DNA of 64,000 bases from Hyphomonas sp. Mor2. Its GTDB lineage: Bacteria > Pseudomonadota > Alphaproteobacteria > Caulobacterales > Hyphomonadaceae. This document shows positions 1-8,020 of the stretch, in pieces (the first letter of the stretch is position 1; each line of letters begins with the position of its first letter). Location of the stretch: the NCBI RefSeq assembly GCF_001854405.1, contig NZ_CP017718.1, positions 1,612,001 through 1,676,000 of the forward strand. The letters run 5' to 3'. The notes under the pieces were generated by a model. That model was given only the letters and a program-made list of their open reading frames with translations. It was not told the DNA's origin and did not search any database. A program made the translations under genes and the position numbers.

Positions 1-705
1 GCGCGCGAGATTTGGATAGCGGCGCAGCACGTCCGCCGACAGTTCTTCATACCAATCATTGGTGCTGCCATCGCCGTCAGGCGAAAAGCCAAGGCAGGCG
101 GCACAGTCGCCGCGGCCAGCGATCAAAGTATCAGCCATTTCGACGAAAGCCGGCATTACCTGCGTGGCGTTTTGACCGTATTGCCACAGGCGTTCTCGGT
201 AATTCAAATCAATGGAAACGTGTAGTCCCCGTGCTTTGGCTTCTTTCAACGCGTGCTCGGTCAAGTCTCGTGTCGATGCTGCAATCGCCGGGGTTATTCC
301 ACTCACGTGAAACCAGGACATACCTTCGAACGCCGCATTCCAGTCGACCTGCTCCGGCGCGAGTGCGCAGAATGCCGTGTCCTGACGATCGTAAACGACA
401 CACCCGGACCGGACATCCGCCCCTTCTTCCAGGAAGTAGAGTCCCATGCGGCCGGGCAAGCGTTCGACATGTCCGACGTCCACGCCTACAGCGCGGATCG
501 CCATCAAGGCTTGTTCGCCGAGCTCCGTTGGCGGCAGCGCCGATATTAGCCGACTCTTCAATCCAAATTGCGCGAGGCTCACCGCAACATTTGCTTCGGC
601 GCCACCATGACAAACTTCAAAAGCGCTGGCCTGACGCAGACGCAATTTGCCAGGCGGCTTCAAGCGCATCATTAATTCACCGAGTGTCGCTACGCCCATC
701 GCCAT
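1..705 (-). CDS. kdgK: 2-keto-3-deoxygluconate kinase, C-terminal part beyond window edge
   Basis: This is the N-terminal 235 residues of a PfkB-family sugar kinase; the gene runs off the left edge in frame with no stop. The family would phosphorylate 2-keto-3-deoxygluconate to KDPG, the last committed step of alginate monomer breakdown before the aldolase. The PfkB substrate-binding motif GGAEANVA is visible near residues 34-41, followed by the usual LAQFGLKSRLISALP stretch. The C-terminal anion hole and catalytic Asp (DTxGAGD) lie outside the window. The ATG at 705 was chosen because AGAAGGA sits 7 nt upstream. It is the last gene seen in the minus-strand alginate operon, 43 nt after the reductase. 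Assignment to KDG kinase rather than another ribokinase-like enzyme rests mainly on context. Confidence 0.85.
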   Translation of the reverse strand, partial: MAMGVATLGELMMRLKPPGKLRLRQASAFEVCHGGAEANVAVSLAQFGLKSRLISALPPTELGEQALMAIRAVGVDVGHVERLPGRMGLYFLEEGADVRSGCVVYDRQDTAFCALAPEQVDWNAAFEGMSWFHVSGITPAIAASTRDLTEHALKEAKARGLHVSIDLNYRERLWQYGQNATQVMPAFVEMADTLIAGRGDCAACLGFSPDGDGSTNDWYEELSADVLRRYPNLAR

Positions 706-748
706 CACCAATTCCTTCTAACGCGGTGTCAGACATGCCAACAAAGAG

Positions 749-1639
749 TCACGCGTCTTCCTTTTTCAGCTCGACAAAATAGTCGTAGATCTCCGGCACG
801 TTTCCGGGCCCCATTCCTCTGTCGACCGCAGCCCGCAAGCTCGCCGACGTGCCTTCCGCAATCAAAGATCCAGACCCCAAGTCTGACATCATCTGTAGGA
901 AGTAGCGAAGATCCTTGTTCGCATTATTGATCGAAAATCCAAGATCGCTGACGCCATCGACCGCATAATGTTTGCAGAATTTCATGAATGGCGAATTGGA
1001 AGGTCCGGACGACATGATGTCATAGAGTTGCGCGCGGTCGACACCGGCCAGTTCTGCTGCAGCGAAGGCTTGCGACATCGCGCAGACAGTCGTCATCCCC
1101 ATGAAGTTATTGATCAGCTTGGTCACATGACCCGACCCGAGCTTACCGAGATAGAACACGTTCTCCCCCTGCTCTTTCAGCACCGGCTCATACTTATCGA
1201 AAGTCGCCTTATCCCCGGCCGCCATGATGTTGAGCAGACCGTCTTTGGCGTGCGCCGGGGTTCGCCCGAGCGGCGCGTCGATCATGCCGGCCCCTTTCTT
1301 GGCGAGATCGGCGCCGATCTTGTGCGTAGAGGCCGGGATTGAAGTGCCGAAATCGATCAAGACTGCCCCGGGTTTGATTCCGGCCAATATGCCATTCTCG
1401 CCATAGACCAGCGACTCGACCACTTCAGACGTGGTGACGCAAAGCTGAATGATATCGCTTTTCTCAGCCAGCTCTTTCGGCGAGCTGGCCTCACTGGCAT
1501 TCCCTCTCGCGAGAACCGCCGCGACCGCGTCCTTGTTGAGGTCCATGACGTTGACCGTAAATCCCCGCTTTTGCAGGTTTTCGACCATATTCCCGCCCAT
1601 CAGCCCGAGACCGATGAAACCAATGACTGGTTTTGACAT
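749..1639 (-). CDS. DEH reductase-like beta-hydroxyacid dehydrogenase
   Basis: This 296-aa protein belongs to the 3-hydroxyisobutyrate dehydrogenase family. The N-terminus has the Rossmann motif GFIGLGLMGGNM (residues 7-18). The substrate loop DAPLGRTPAHAKDG follows at about 121-134, and the catalytic lysine is K174 in GSGHVTKLINN. In an alginate operon the expected substrate is 4-deoxy-L-erythro-5-hexoseulose uronate (DEH), reduced with NAD(P)H to 2-keto-3-deoxygluconate. The Vibrio splendidus enzyme DehR is a member of this family, whereas Sphingomonas A1-R is an SDR. It sits 39 nt behind the MFS transporter and ahead of the kinase that would use its product. Tartronate semialdehyde reductase is the main alternative by family, but the context favours DEH. 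Confidence 0.8.
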   Translation of the reverse strand: MSKPVIGFIGLGLMGGNMVENLQKRGFTVNVMDLNKDAVAAVLARGNASEASSPKELAEKSDIIQLCVTTSEVVESLVYGENGILAGIKPGAVLIDFGTSIPASTHKIGADLAKKGAGMIDAPLGRTPAHAKDGLLNIMAAGDKATFDKYEPVLKEQGENVFYLGKLGSGHVTKLINNFMGMTTVCAMSQAFAAAELAGVDRAQLYDIMSSGPSNSPFMKFCKHYAVDGVSDLGFSINNANKDLRYFLQMMSDLGSGSLIAEGTSASLRAAVDRGMGPGNVPEIYDYFVELKKEDA

Positions 1640-1678
1640 GTTGGTGACTCCTAATTCAGTCGAATTCCGTTGATTGCG

Positions 1679-2995
1679 TTAGGCCGCCTGCGCAGCGCGT
1701 GGTTTGAGAGGTGCGATGTTGCCGCATAGGATCCAGACACTGGCCATGGCGATGATCGCGAGCGCGGCCCCAACGACGAAGGCAGGCGTATAATTGCCGC
1801 CGGTCGTTAGCCACGGGATGAGGTACGTTGACAGACCAGCTGCCCCGAGCTTCGCCGCCATGCCGGCAAATCCGGCCAGAGTGCCGACACTCTTCCCGCC
1901 GAAGAAATCGCTGGGCAGGGTCTGCACATTGCCAATCGCGGTCTGGAAGCCAAATAGGATTACAGCCATAATCAGCACGGCGACGGTCGGGCTGCCAGGG
2001 TTCGCCATAGCCAACAGCGCAGGCAACATGATCATGCAGCCCAGAGTGATGGTCAGCTTACGCGTGGCATTCACACTCCAGCCGGAACTCAAACGATTCT
2101 GCGCCAGCAGACCGCCAAACCAGGCGCCGAACATGGCGCCGACATAGGGCACCCAGCCATAGATCGCGATGCCTTTGACATCCATCTGGTAGACTTCGAT
2201 CAAATAGCTCGGGATCCAGAACACGAAGAGCCACCAGATCGGATCGATCGCTGCAGAGGCGATGATAATGCCCCAGCTTTCTTTTCGTGACAGGATTTCG
2301 AGCGTGCCTGGATTGTATCCGTCATCAGGATTGCCATCCCCATCAACGTCCTGGTTTTCCTGGCCCGAAAGAATGTACTCTTTCTCGTCAGCCGACAGCC
2401 AGCTGTGCGAGCTTGGCGGGCCTTTCACGATGATCAGCCAGGGCACGAGCCAAAGCAGACCAATCAAGCCGATCAGCACGAAGATCATTTGCCAACTCAT
2501 GAACACGGCAAGAAAACCGATCAGAGGGATGGATATAATGCCGCCGATTGCAGCCCCTGAGTTAAAGATGCCCTGAGCCAGTGCCCGCTCTTTGGTTGGG
2601 AACCACTCCGCGTTGGCTTTGGTTGCGCCCGGCCAGTTTCCGGCTTCAGCGACGCCCAACAGGCCGCGGAAAATACTGAAGGACACCAAGCCGCGAGCGA
2701 AGGCGTGCGCCGCTGTCGCAATCGACCAGACGCCGATCGACAGCACGAACCCCATCCGCGTCCCGATCCAATCGAAAATCTTTCCGAAGATGGCCTGACC
2801 AAATGCATAAGCGAGGATGAAGACAAGCGACACGGTTCCGTAGATTGCCTTGCGTTCGTCGAAGGTCATCTCTGGAAACAGTTCTTCGAACGCCGTCGGC
2901 CACAAAACGTTCAGAGACTGCCTGTCTATGTAATTGATCACAGTCGCCAGCGCGACCAGACTCACCACCCACCATCGTAATCCTTTAAAGGTCAT
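1679..2995 (-). CDS. MFS uronate transporter (ExuT/ACS family)
   Basis: This 438-aa inner-membrane protein has about twelve hydrophobic segments and is an anion:cation symporter-family MFS protein. The first helix carries the NYIDRQSLNVLWP signature typical of hexuronate transporters such as ExuT, and a GxxxDxxGTR-type loop (KIFDWIGTR) follows at about residues 72-80. It probably imports unsaturated uronate or DEH from the periplasm. It starts 3 nt after the KdgF stop. The central cytoplasmic loop contains an unusual acidic run DVDGDGNPDDG (residues 216-226) that resembles a calcium-binding loop. The exact substrate is inferred from the operon. Confidence 0.85.
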   Translation of the reverse strand: MTFKGLRWWVVSLVALATVINYIDRQSLNVLWPTAFEELFPEMTFDERKAIYGTVSLVFILAYAFGQAIFGKIFDWIGTRMGFVLSIGVWSIATAAHAFARGLVSFSIFRGLLGVAEAGNWPGATKANAEWFPTKERALAQGIFNSGAAIGGIISIPLIGFLAVFMSWQMIFVLIGLIGLLWLVPWLIIVKGPPSSHSWLSADEKEYILSGQENQDVDGDGNPDDGYNPGTLEILSRKESWGIIIASAAIDPIWWLFVFWIPSYLIEVYQMDVKGIAIYGWVPYVGAMFGAWFGGLLAQNRLSSGWSVNATRKLTITLGCMIMLPALLAMANPGSPTVAVLIMAVILFGFQTAIGNVQTLPSDFFGGKSVGTLAGFAGMAAKLGAAGLSTYLIPWLTTGGNYTPAFVVGAALAIIAMASVWILCGNIAPLKPRAAQAA

Positions 2996-2998
2996 GGC

Positions 2999-3358
2999 TC
3001 ACCCTTCCTCTTCAAGAAAGTCACGTCGGGCAGGACTGAACACATCCAGCAGGATGCCTTCTTCCAGACACACCGCACCATGGTCAGCGCCCGACGGCAC
3101 AAAGAAAGATCCGCCTGGGCCGAGCACTTGAGTTTTGCCATCGACGAGCACTTCGAACACACCCTCGATCACGTAACTGCCTTGAGAGTGCGGATGAGAA
3201 TGCACTTCGCCCACAGCGCCCTTTTCGAACCAGACCTTGACCAGCATCAGGTGCTCGTCATGTCCAAGCAAGAGTCGTTTCAGGCCAGGACCCACGGTCT
3301 CCGCTTCGGATTTTGGACTGTATTTAAACAAGTCTGCGTGCGTGATGACGTCGCTCAT
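2999..3358 (-). CDS. kdgF: KdgF-like cupin, unsaturated uronate ring opening
   Basis: This is a single-domain cupin of 119 residues. Motif 1 is H53-x-H55-x3-Q59-x6-G66 and motif 2 is PxGxxH ending in H93, giving the HHQH metal site of KdgF. KdgF proteins speed conversion of 4,5-unsaturated uronate monomers, released by exolytic lyases, to the linear keto form (DEH). That fits its place between the PL17 exolyase and the transporter. Its ATG overlaps the PL17 stop in an ATGA arrangement, which suggests translational coupling. No signal peptide is seen, so it should act in the cytoplasm. Other small cupins share the fold, but the context supports KdgF. Confidence 0.88.
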   Translation of the reverse strand: MSDVITHADLFKYSPKSEAETVGPGLKRLLLGHDEHLMLVKVWFEKGAVGEVHSHPHSQGSYVIEGVFEVLVDGKTQVLGPGGSFFVPSGADHGAVCLEEGILLDVFSPARRDFLEEEG

Positions 3359-5529
3359 TGGCTCCCCTCCCCGGGATGTTCTGGTGTTTCGTCTTGTCTA
3401 TAATGTCGCTCGATCTGCAGAGGCGCGCGCGTCAACGCGCTCGCCGCCAAGCGGAATGTGACTGCGTCGCCCTGCTCCGGCGTGATCGTCACGGAGGTGA
3501 TGTCATTGTCAGTCGTGATTGAGATGTCTTCGATAGACGATCCATCAAAGACGGTGACTTCCTCATCGGAATCGTATCGGCCATGACGCTCATAGACAGA
3601 TACATAGTTCGCAGACTGGCCGCTTGTGCGAAGGACCAGTGCTTGCTCGTGGCGTAAATTGTGATTTGGGTCGTTGGCTCCGAGTTCGGTGAAGAATGCG
3701 GAAACAGGCTGATCTGACGCAAAGGTCAGCGTGTAGAACTGATCACCGAGCAACCAGGATGTATCTTGTACGCCTTCAAGGGGTAGAGACTCGCTGCGCT
3801 GCCACAGATGCTGATAGCCATTTTCCGTTCCGAGCGGCTCGAGCCGATTGGTGGCGTGGGTCATGTGGAAGCTCGTCTCGATCAACTGTCCTTTGAAGTG
3901 AACCGGCAGATCAAAAGTGTGCATCTGTTCGCGCGCGCCCTGGCCCAGCCCGCGCATGATATCAATGAAGTAGTCGCGCCCCTCAGCGCCCGGCATGATG
4001 GCGATCAGGCGCTGCAATTGAACGCCCTCATATGCGGTTGAGATCTCGGCAAAAGCGATTTGCATCCCGTCTCGGTTGCCAAATTCAATTACGGTCGGGG
4101 CGTGTTTCTGTCCTTCATGCCAGTCGCCATCGAAGTGGCTGGTCTGATCGACCACGAGCGTATTGTGCGCGATACTCTGTTTCGCCCAGCTGGTATTCTC
4201 CGGAAGGTAACGCCCGCCATTCTTGGGCTCGACATTCAGGAAGCGAGCGGCCCCATAGTCCGCGACGACTTCATGCCCATTGTCAAAGTAAAGGAAGCCG
4301 AGCTTATCAAAATGACCATGCCCGAGGCCTTGTGTGGTCGCCTTCATGATCACCGCGGCAGCATCCGGCGCAGGGCCTGAACGGAGGATGGCCAGGCCAC
4401 CCTCCGCCCCGGAGGAGCCGTCTCGCAGAAGCGTTGAGGAGAACGCAAACGGCTCAGATTTGCCTTGTGCGATGGCTGCGAGGAGTTGCGCGCCTTCTGG
4501 CGTCGGCACCACCCCGTTTTGCAGCTCAACTGCGCCAAGCAGATCTGGGGCCTGGGTCAGGTCATAGGCGATGGCGAGGCCATACTTCAGTTCGACCGTG
4601 TTCAGCCCTTTCTCGCGGATCGCATCATTGATCGGGAAAAACTTTCCCGCATAGCTTTGCTCCACCGTTGATCGGATGGCTTTGAGGATGACGCCGTCCC
4701 GATATTCAAAGATCTTGCGCTCAGGCTCATTCTTCTCGATCGCTTGGGCGAACAGGACGAACGGCATTAAGGCGTAGCGTTGGTAGTATGGTCCTTCGGC
4801 ATAGTAGCCATCAGGCGAGAACAATATATCGAGCTGTTTCAGGAAACCCGCCTCACCCGACTTGTCCAAGCCTAGCAAGGCTTGCTCGACCCGCTCAGGC
4901 TGGCCCAGCACGTAGCCCGTCATGCCGACAGCTGCCGCGGCCCAGGTGCCGTGATTGTGGATCTTGTCAAACGTCTGTGGCTGCCCGACGGACAGAAAAT
5001 CCGCCATCGGATTGAGCACATCGCGTTCGATGCGAACGCGGTCTCCTTCTGTCAGATCATCGCGCACTTCGGCGTAGCCCTGGATGGCATAGACCAGCCA
5101 GACGCTTTCATTCAGGCTCTGCCAGAAAAGTCGGCCCGGCGTCTGCTCCTTTTGCTGCGGATGCAGTCCGAGACCTGGATAAAGGTCAGCATAGTCCAGC
5201 AAGACGTCGCGCACAGCGTCGCGATAGGCGGCGTCGCCCGTATAGGCATAAAGCAATCCGGCTTCATAAATCGTCTTGCCGTTCTGTTTGTGTTGCTCAT
5301 GCGTGTATCCACCCCCCGCATCGCGCGGTGTCGGCACTGGAATGCCTTGCGCGAGGCGCGCATCAACGGTCGCCGCCAGGTCGCTCATGACGGTATCGAA
5401 CCCGGCCATTTCCGAATCCGCGCTGATCAGAGACGCGCGGTCGGCCGAGTCTTGCACGGGCGCACATTGTGATGTCAGACCAATAATCAGCCCAAGACAG
5501 GCTCCGGTGAGAAGCGCAGACTTACTCAT
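3355..5529 (-). CDS. PL17 oligoalginate lyase (exolytic)
   Basis: This 724-aa exported protein has an N-terminal alpha/alpha toroid alginate-lyase domain and a heparinase II/III-like beta-sandwich domain. The catalytic signature HNHGTW places N192 and H193 where Alg17C of Saccharophagus has N201 and H202. Y249 in GPYYQRYA lies the same 56 residues further on as Alg17C Y258. The second domain shows GHGHFDKLGFLYFDNG near residue 400. PL17 enzymes release unsaturated monomers from alginate oligomers. The hydrophobic N-terminus with a Cys at about 22 could be a lipoprotein signal, but the lipobox is poor. The start overlaps the PL6 stop by 4 nt (ATGA). The length is normal for the family. Confidence 0.93.
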   Translation of the reverse strand: MSKSALLTGACLGLIIGLTSQCAPVQDSADRASLISADSEMAGFDTVMSDLAATVDARLAQGIPVPTPRDAGGGYTHEQHKQNGKTIYEAGLLYAYTGDAAYRDAVRDVLLDYADLYPGLGLHPQQKEQTPGRLFWQSLNESVWLVYAIQGYAEVRDDLTEGDRVRIERDVLNPMADFLSVGQPQTFDKIHNHGTWAAAAVGMTGYVLGQPERVEQALLGLDKSGEAGFLKQLDILFSPDGYYAEGPYYQRYALMPFVLFAQAIEKNEPERKIFEYRDGVILKAIRSTVEQSYAGKFFPINDAIREKGLNTVELKYGLAIAYDLTQAPDLLGAVELQNGVVPTPEGAQLLAAIAQGKSEPFAFSSTLLRDGSSGAEGGLAILRSGPAPDAAAVIMKATTQGLGHGHFDKLGFLYFDNGHEVVADYGAARFLNVEPKNGGRYLPENTSWAKQSIAHNTLVVDQTSHFDGDWHEGQKHAPTVIEFGNRDGMQIAFAEISTAYEGVQLQRLIAIMPGAEGRDYFIDIMRGLGQGAREQMHTFDLPVHFKGQLIETSFHMTHATNRLEPLGTENGYQHLWQRSESLPLEGVQDTSWLLGDQFYTLTFASDQPVSAFFTELGANDPNHNLRHEQALVLRTSGQSANYVSVYERHGRYDSDEEVTVFDGSSIEDISITTDNDITSVTITPEQGDAVTFRLAASALTRAPLQIERHYRQDETPEHPGEGSQ

Positions 5530-7730
5530 CGCCGCAAATCCTCAATCGTCAGCGCGTCTGTGGGGTCGTCAGCCGCATTTACATTTCCCGATACCGCGAC
5601 CTTCGGCTTTCCAGTGGTGATAACCAGGTGCGCGGGCTGCGTCTGATCGATCTTATTGCGCTCCAGGCTCATATTTTGAACGCCATGTAGGACAGCAAGC
5701 GGCGTGTCGCCTGCACCGATATTCACAAATGTGGAGTCTGATACGAAAGCGTGCGGACCGAATGTGCTCTCATCGCGGCCGCCGCGATAGATGACCGCGA
5801 CTGACCCGCGCACATCTTCGAACGCGCTATCTCTGATGATCAGATATTCGACATTGTAGATGCCGTAATCATCTGTCTCTGCGTCGAACTTGAATGCAAC
5901 GCCCGAAATGTTCCTGAACGTTGAACGGCGCACCTCCACCCGGTCAAAGAACGTGCCTTTCGCCGCGGTCAGCACAGAGAAGCCGCGATTGACGACAAAA
6001 TCCGAAAATACCATGTCCGTGAGCTCAACCACGTGGTTGCCAGTGCCGCCGCGTGCCGTCGACGCAATGAAACTGTTGCCGACCGCATCCGGGGCCGCGC
6101 GCCCGGTGACATTCAATCCCGACAGCTTCAACCCGCCCGTGGAGGAGAGCAGGAAGAGATTGCGACGCTCAAAACTGAGCTCCACCGTTCCGGCCTCAGC
6201 TGCGCGGATCGTCAGCGGAATCTGCAGATTGATCGATTTTGCTTCATTGTAAGAACCGGGCGCCAGCACGATCTCGTCGCCGGCCTCTGCAGCGGCCATC
6301 GCTTCAGCAATTTTGTTTTCGCCAGGCCCAATTTCAATCGTCTTGCCGGTCCCGAACGGCGAGTCGGCGCTTGGCTTAGGATACCAAGGCACGCCGGTCT
6401 CGGACCGGTCAACGCCGAAGCTCCCCGACGCGCCAATCGCATCTGGCGCCTGCTCGCCTGCTGCCAAGACCGAAAACCCGGCTTCAAGTGCCGCGGGTGG
6501 AGCGAGATTGGTCACATTACCGGCAAACTCGATGCCGCTCATGTCGTCATAGAGGTTGAATGGCGTCTGCCCACCACTGCCGATCACGAGATTGTTTCGG
6601 AACGTCGAATTGACTGGCACGGCGCTCCGCTCAGTATCCGACCCTTCGCCCAGCTCAATCGTACCGACGCGATCGAAGCTGTTACTCTCGATCACGGCGC
6701 CATCGACCTGATGGTAACGATTGATCGGCGAGTTAGGAACACCATTCATGACCACCAGCGCGCCTGAGAAACGCTCGCCATTCAGGTTTCGGAACATATT
6801 GTTACGGACCGTCTGCTGCGCATTGATGACGCGCACACCACCTGTGTAAGGCGCGTTGTTGCCATCGAACAGATTGCTTTCAACGAGCGTATCGTTGCCG
6901 TGGCGGAGGGTTAGCGTACCCCGGGACTCATAAAATGTGTTTCCCCGATAGATGTTGCCGCCGGATTTGTTCGAGATGATCTCCACTTCGCCGCTGCAGC
7001 GATCAAAGTAATTGCTCTCAACCAAGGTGCCGGAAGTCGTCAGCGAATAGTGGCTGGTACCGATGCGCAGCGTCTCGCCGCCATTCGATCCAAAGACCGG
7101 GCGCGGCCCGAAATAATTGTGATGAATGCGATGATTATTGTTCTGGCTGCCCTCGGTATTGAGGCGCACGGTCATGGTGGGACCGGAATTCAGCTTACCG
7201 GACAGGTGATTGTGATCGAATTCATTGTTCTGGCCGTACATGACGACCCAGGTGTCACGCTGCGCTCGATCCGGATTGTTGTAGTTTTCGATCACGGTTC
7301 GGGTCACGCGCGAATTGAACGCCAGGGTTTCACTGTCGCGTCGGAAACTGATCACTTCATTGCGTGGTGTGTAGCCGTCGCGAAACACCAGACCGGAGAC
7401 AATGAGATGGCGTCCACCGATTCGCAGGCTCGATTGCCCACTTAGGATCACTTGCCCCGGTATCTCAGCGACGAGGTAAATCGGATTCTCGGCCGTTCCC
7501 TCGGCCTCCAAAACCAGATCGAAATCGCGCCAGGTGCCATTTGCAAGAATGATCATATCGCCAGGCTGGGCGATTTTCATTACGGCTTGATACTCGTCCT
7601 GAGTCGAAACCACGATCTTCCTGAGCGGCTCGCCCGGATGCGTTTCAACCCCGGAAACCGCAATTGGAGGCGTCGAACACGCGCCCGATGCACCCAGTAC
7701 GGCAATAGCGGCGATCACCAAGACCCTCAT
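5526..7730 (-). CDS. PL6 alginate lyase, two beta-helix domains, probable lipoprotein
   Basis: This is a chondroitinase B-like polysaccharide lyase of family 6. The start at 7730 was chosen over an in-frame ATG at 7802 because GGAGGA sits 5 nt upstream and a signal sequence with GASGAC (Cys18) follows directly. K255 and R276 lie 21 residues apart, exactly as the catalytic K220 and R241 of AlyGC, and E248/E250 in GEVEIISNK match its calcium ligands. At 734 residues it is long for PL6: the C-terminal half (about 480-734) looks like a second parallel beta-helix, as in AlyGC. It is the first gene of the operon and probably cleaves alginate or poly-G chains at the cell surface or in the periplasm. 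Confidence 0.93.
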   Translation of the reverse strand: MRVLVIAAIAVLGASGACSTPPIAVSGVETHPGEPLRKIVVSTQDEYQAVMKIAQPGDMIILANGTWRDFDLVLEAEGTAENPIYLVAEIPGQVILSGQSSLRIGGRHLIVSGLVFRDGYTPRNEVISFRRDSETLAFNSRVTRTVIENYNNPDRAQRDTWVVMYGQNNEFDHNHLSGKLNSGPTMTVRLNTEGSQNNNHRIHHNYFGPRPVFGSNGGETLRIGTSHYSLTTSGTLVESNYFDRCSGEVEIISNKSGGNIYRGNTFYESRGTLTLRHGNDTLVESNLFDGNNAPYTGGVRVINAQQTVRNNMFRNLNGERFSGALVVMNGVPNSPINRYHQVDGAVIESNSFDRVGTIELGEGSDTERSAVPVNSTFRNNLVIGSGGQTPFNLYDDMSGIEFAGNVTNLAPPAALEAGFSVLAAGEQAPDAIGASGSFGVDRSETGVPWYPKPSADSPFGTGKTIEIGPGENKIAEAMAAAEAGDEIVLAPGSYNEAKSINLQIPLTIRAAEAGTVELSFERRNLFLLSSTGGLKLSGLNVTGRAAPDAVGNSFIASTARGGTGNHVVELTDMVFSDFVVNRGFSVLTAAKGTFFDRVEVRRSTFRNISGVAFKFDAETDDYGIYNVEYLIIRDSAFEDVRGSVAVIYRGGRDESTFGPHAFVSDSTFVNIGAGDTPLAVLHGVQNMSLERNKIDQTQPAHLVITTGKPKVAVSGNVNAADDPTDALTIEDLRR

Positions 7731-8020
7731 ACGTTCCTCCCGAGCGCTCGTTTGGTCGAGCTTTGACTTTACGCTATTCAGATCGAACCACTTGTCAACC
7801 ACTCATGCATACCAATTTTACTTTTTATATAGGCTTCCACAGCCATCATTTGATCGGGAACTGTGCTTTTATGGCCACATAGTCCCATGAATCCCAATTT
7901 GGTAATACCAATATAGCTATTTTTACTAGTCCTTTTTGTTGACACATCGGGACACAGTGATAGCCCTATAGCGAGATCTTCGATCCAATGAAGACGCAAA
8001 ACACCTTGAGGGAGGATAGT
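7731..8020. promoter_or_regulatory. divergent promoter region of the alginate operon and TonB receptor
   Basis: This AT-rich spacer separates the minus-strand lyase operon from the plus-strand receptor. It holds a perfect odd palindrome TTGGTA-A-TACCAA at 7899-7911, which fits the TGGT-N3-ACCA core bound by FadR-type GntR regulators. A further half site TACCAA lies near 7808. For the receptor, a perfect TTGACA is at 7939-7944, with a poor -10 region around 7959-7967. On the minus strand, TTGACA at 7798-7793 is followed 16 nt later by TAGCGT. The promoters are proposals; the palindrome is seen directly. Confidence 0.55.
7899..7911. promoter_or_regulatory. FadR-type operator palindrome
   Basis: The 13-base perfect palindrome TTGGTA-A-TACCAA contains TGGT-N3-ACCA, the core of FadR-subfamily GntR operators. 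A related but weaker element lies upstream of the gntR gene at 11353-11368. It sits between the divergent lyase and receptor transcripts, upstream of the -35 candidate of the receptor, so it could control both. Confidence 0.55.

Noticed and set aside
209-613. Minus-strand 134-codon frame inside the kinase gene.
   Set aside because: It is out of frame with the clear PfkB reading on the same strand and has an arginine-rich shadow composition.
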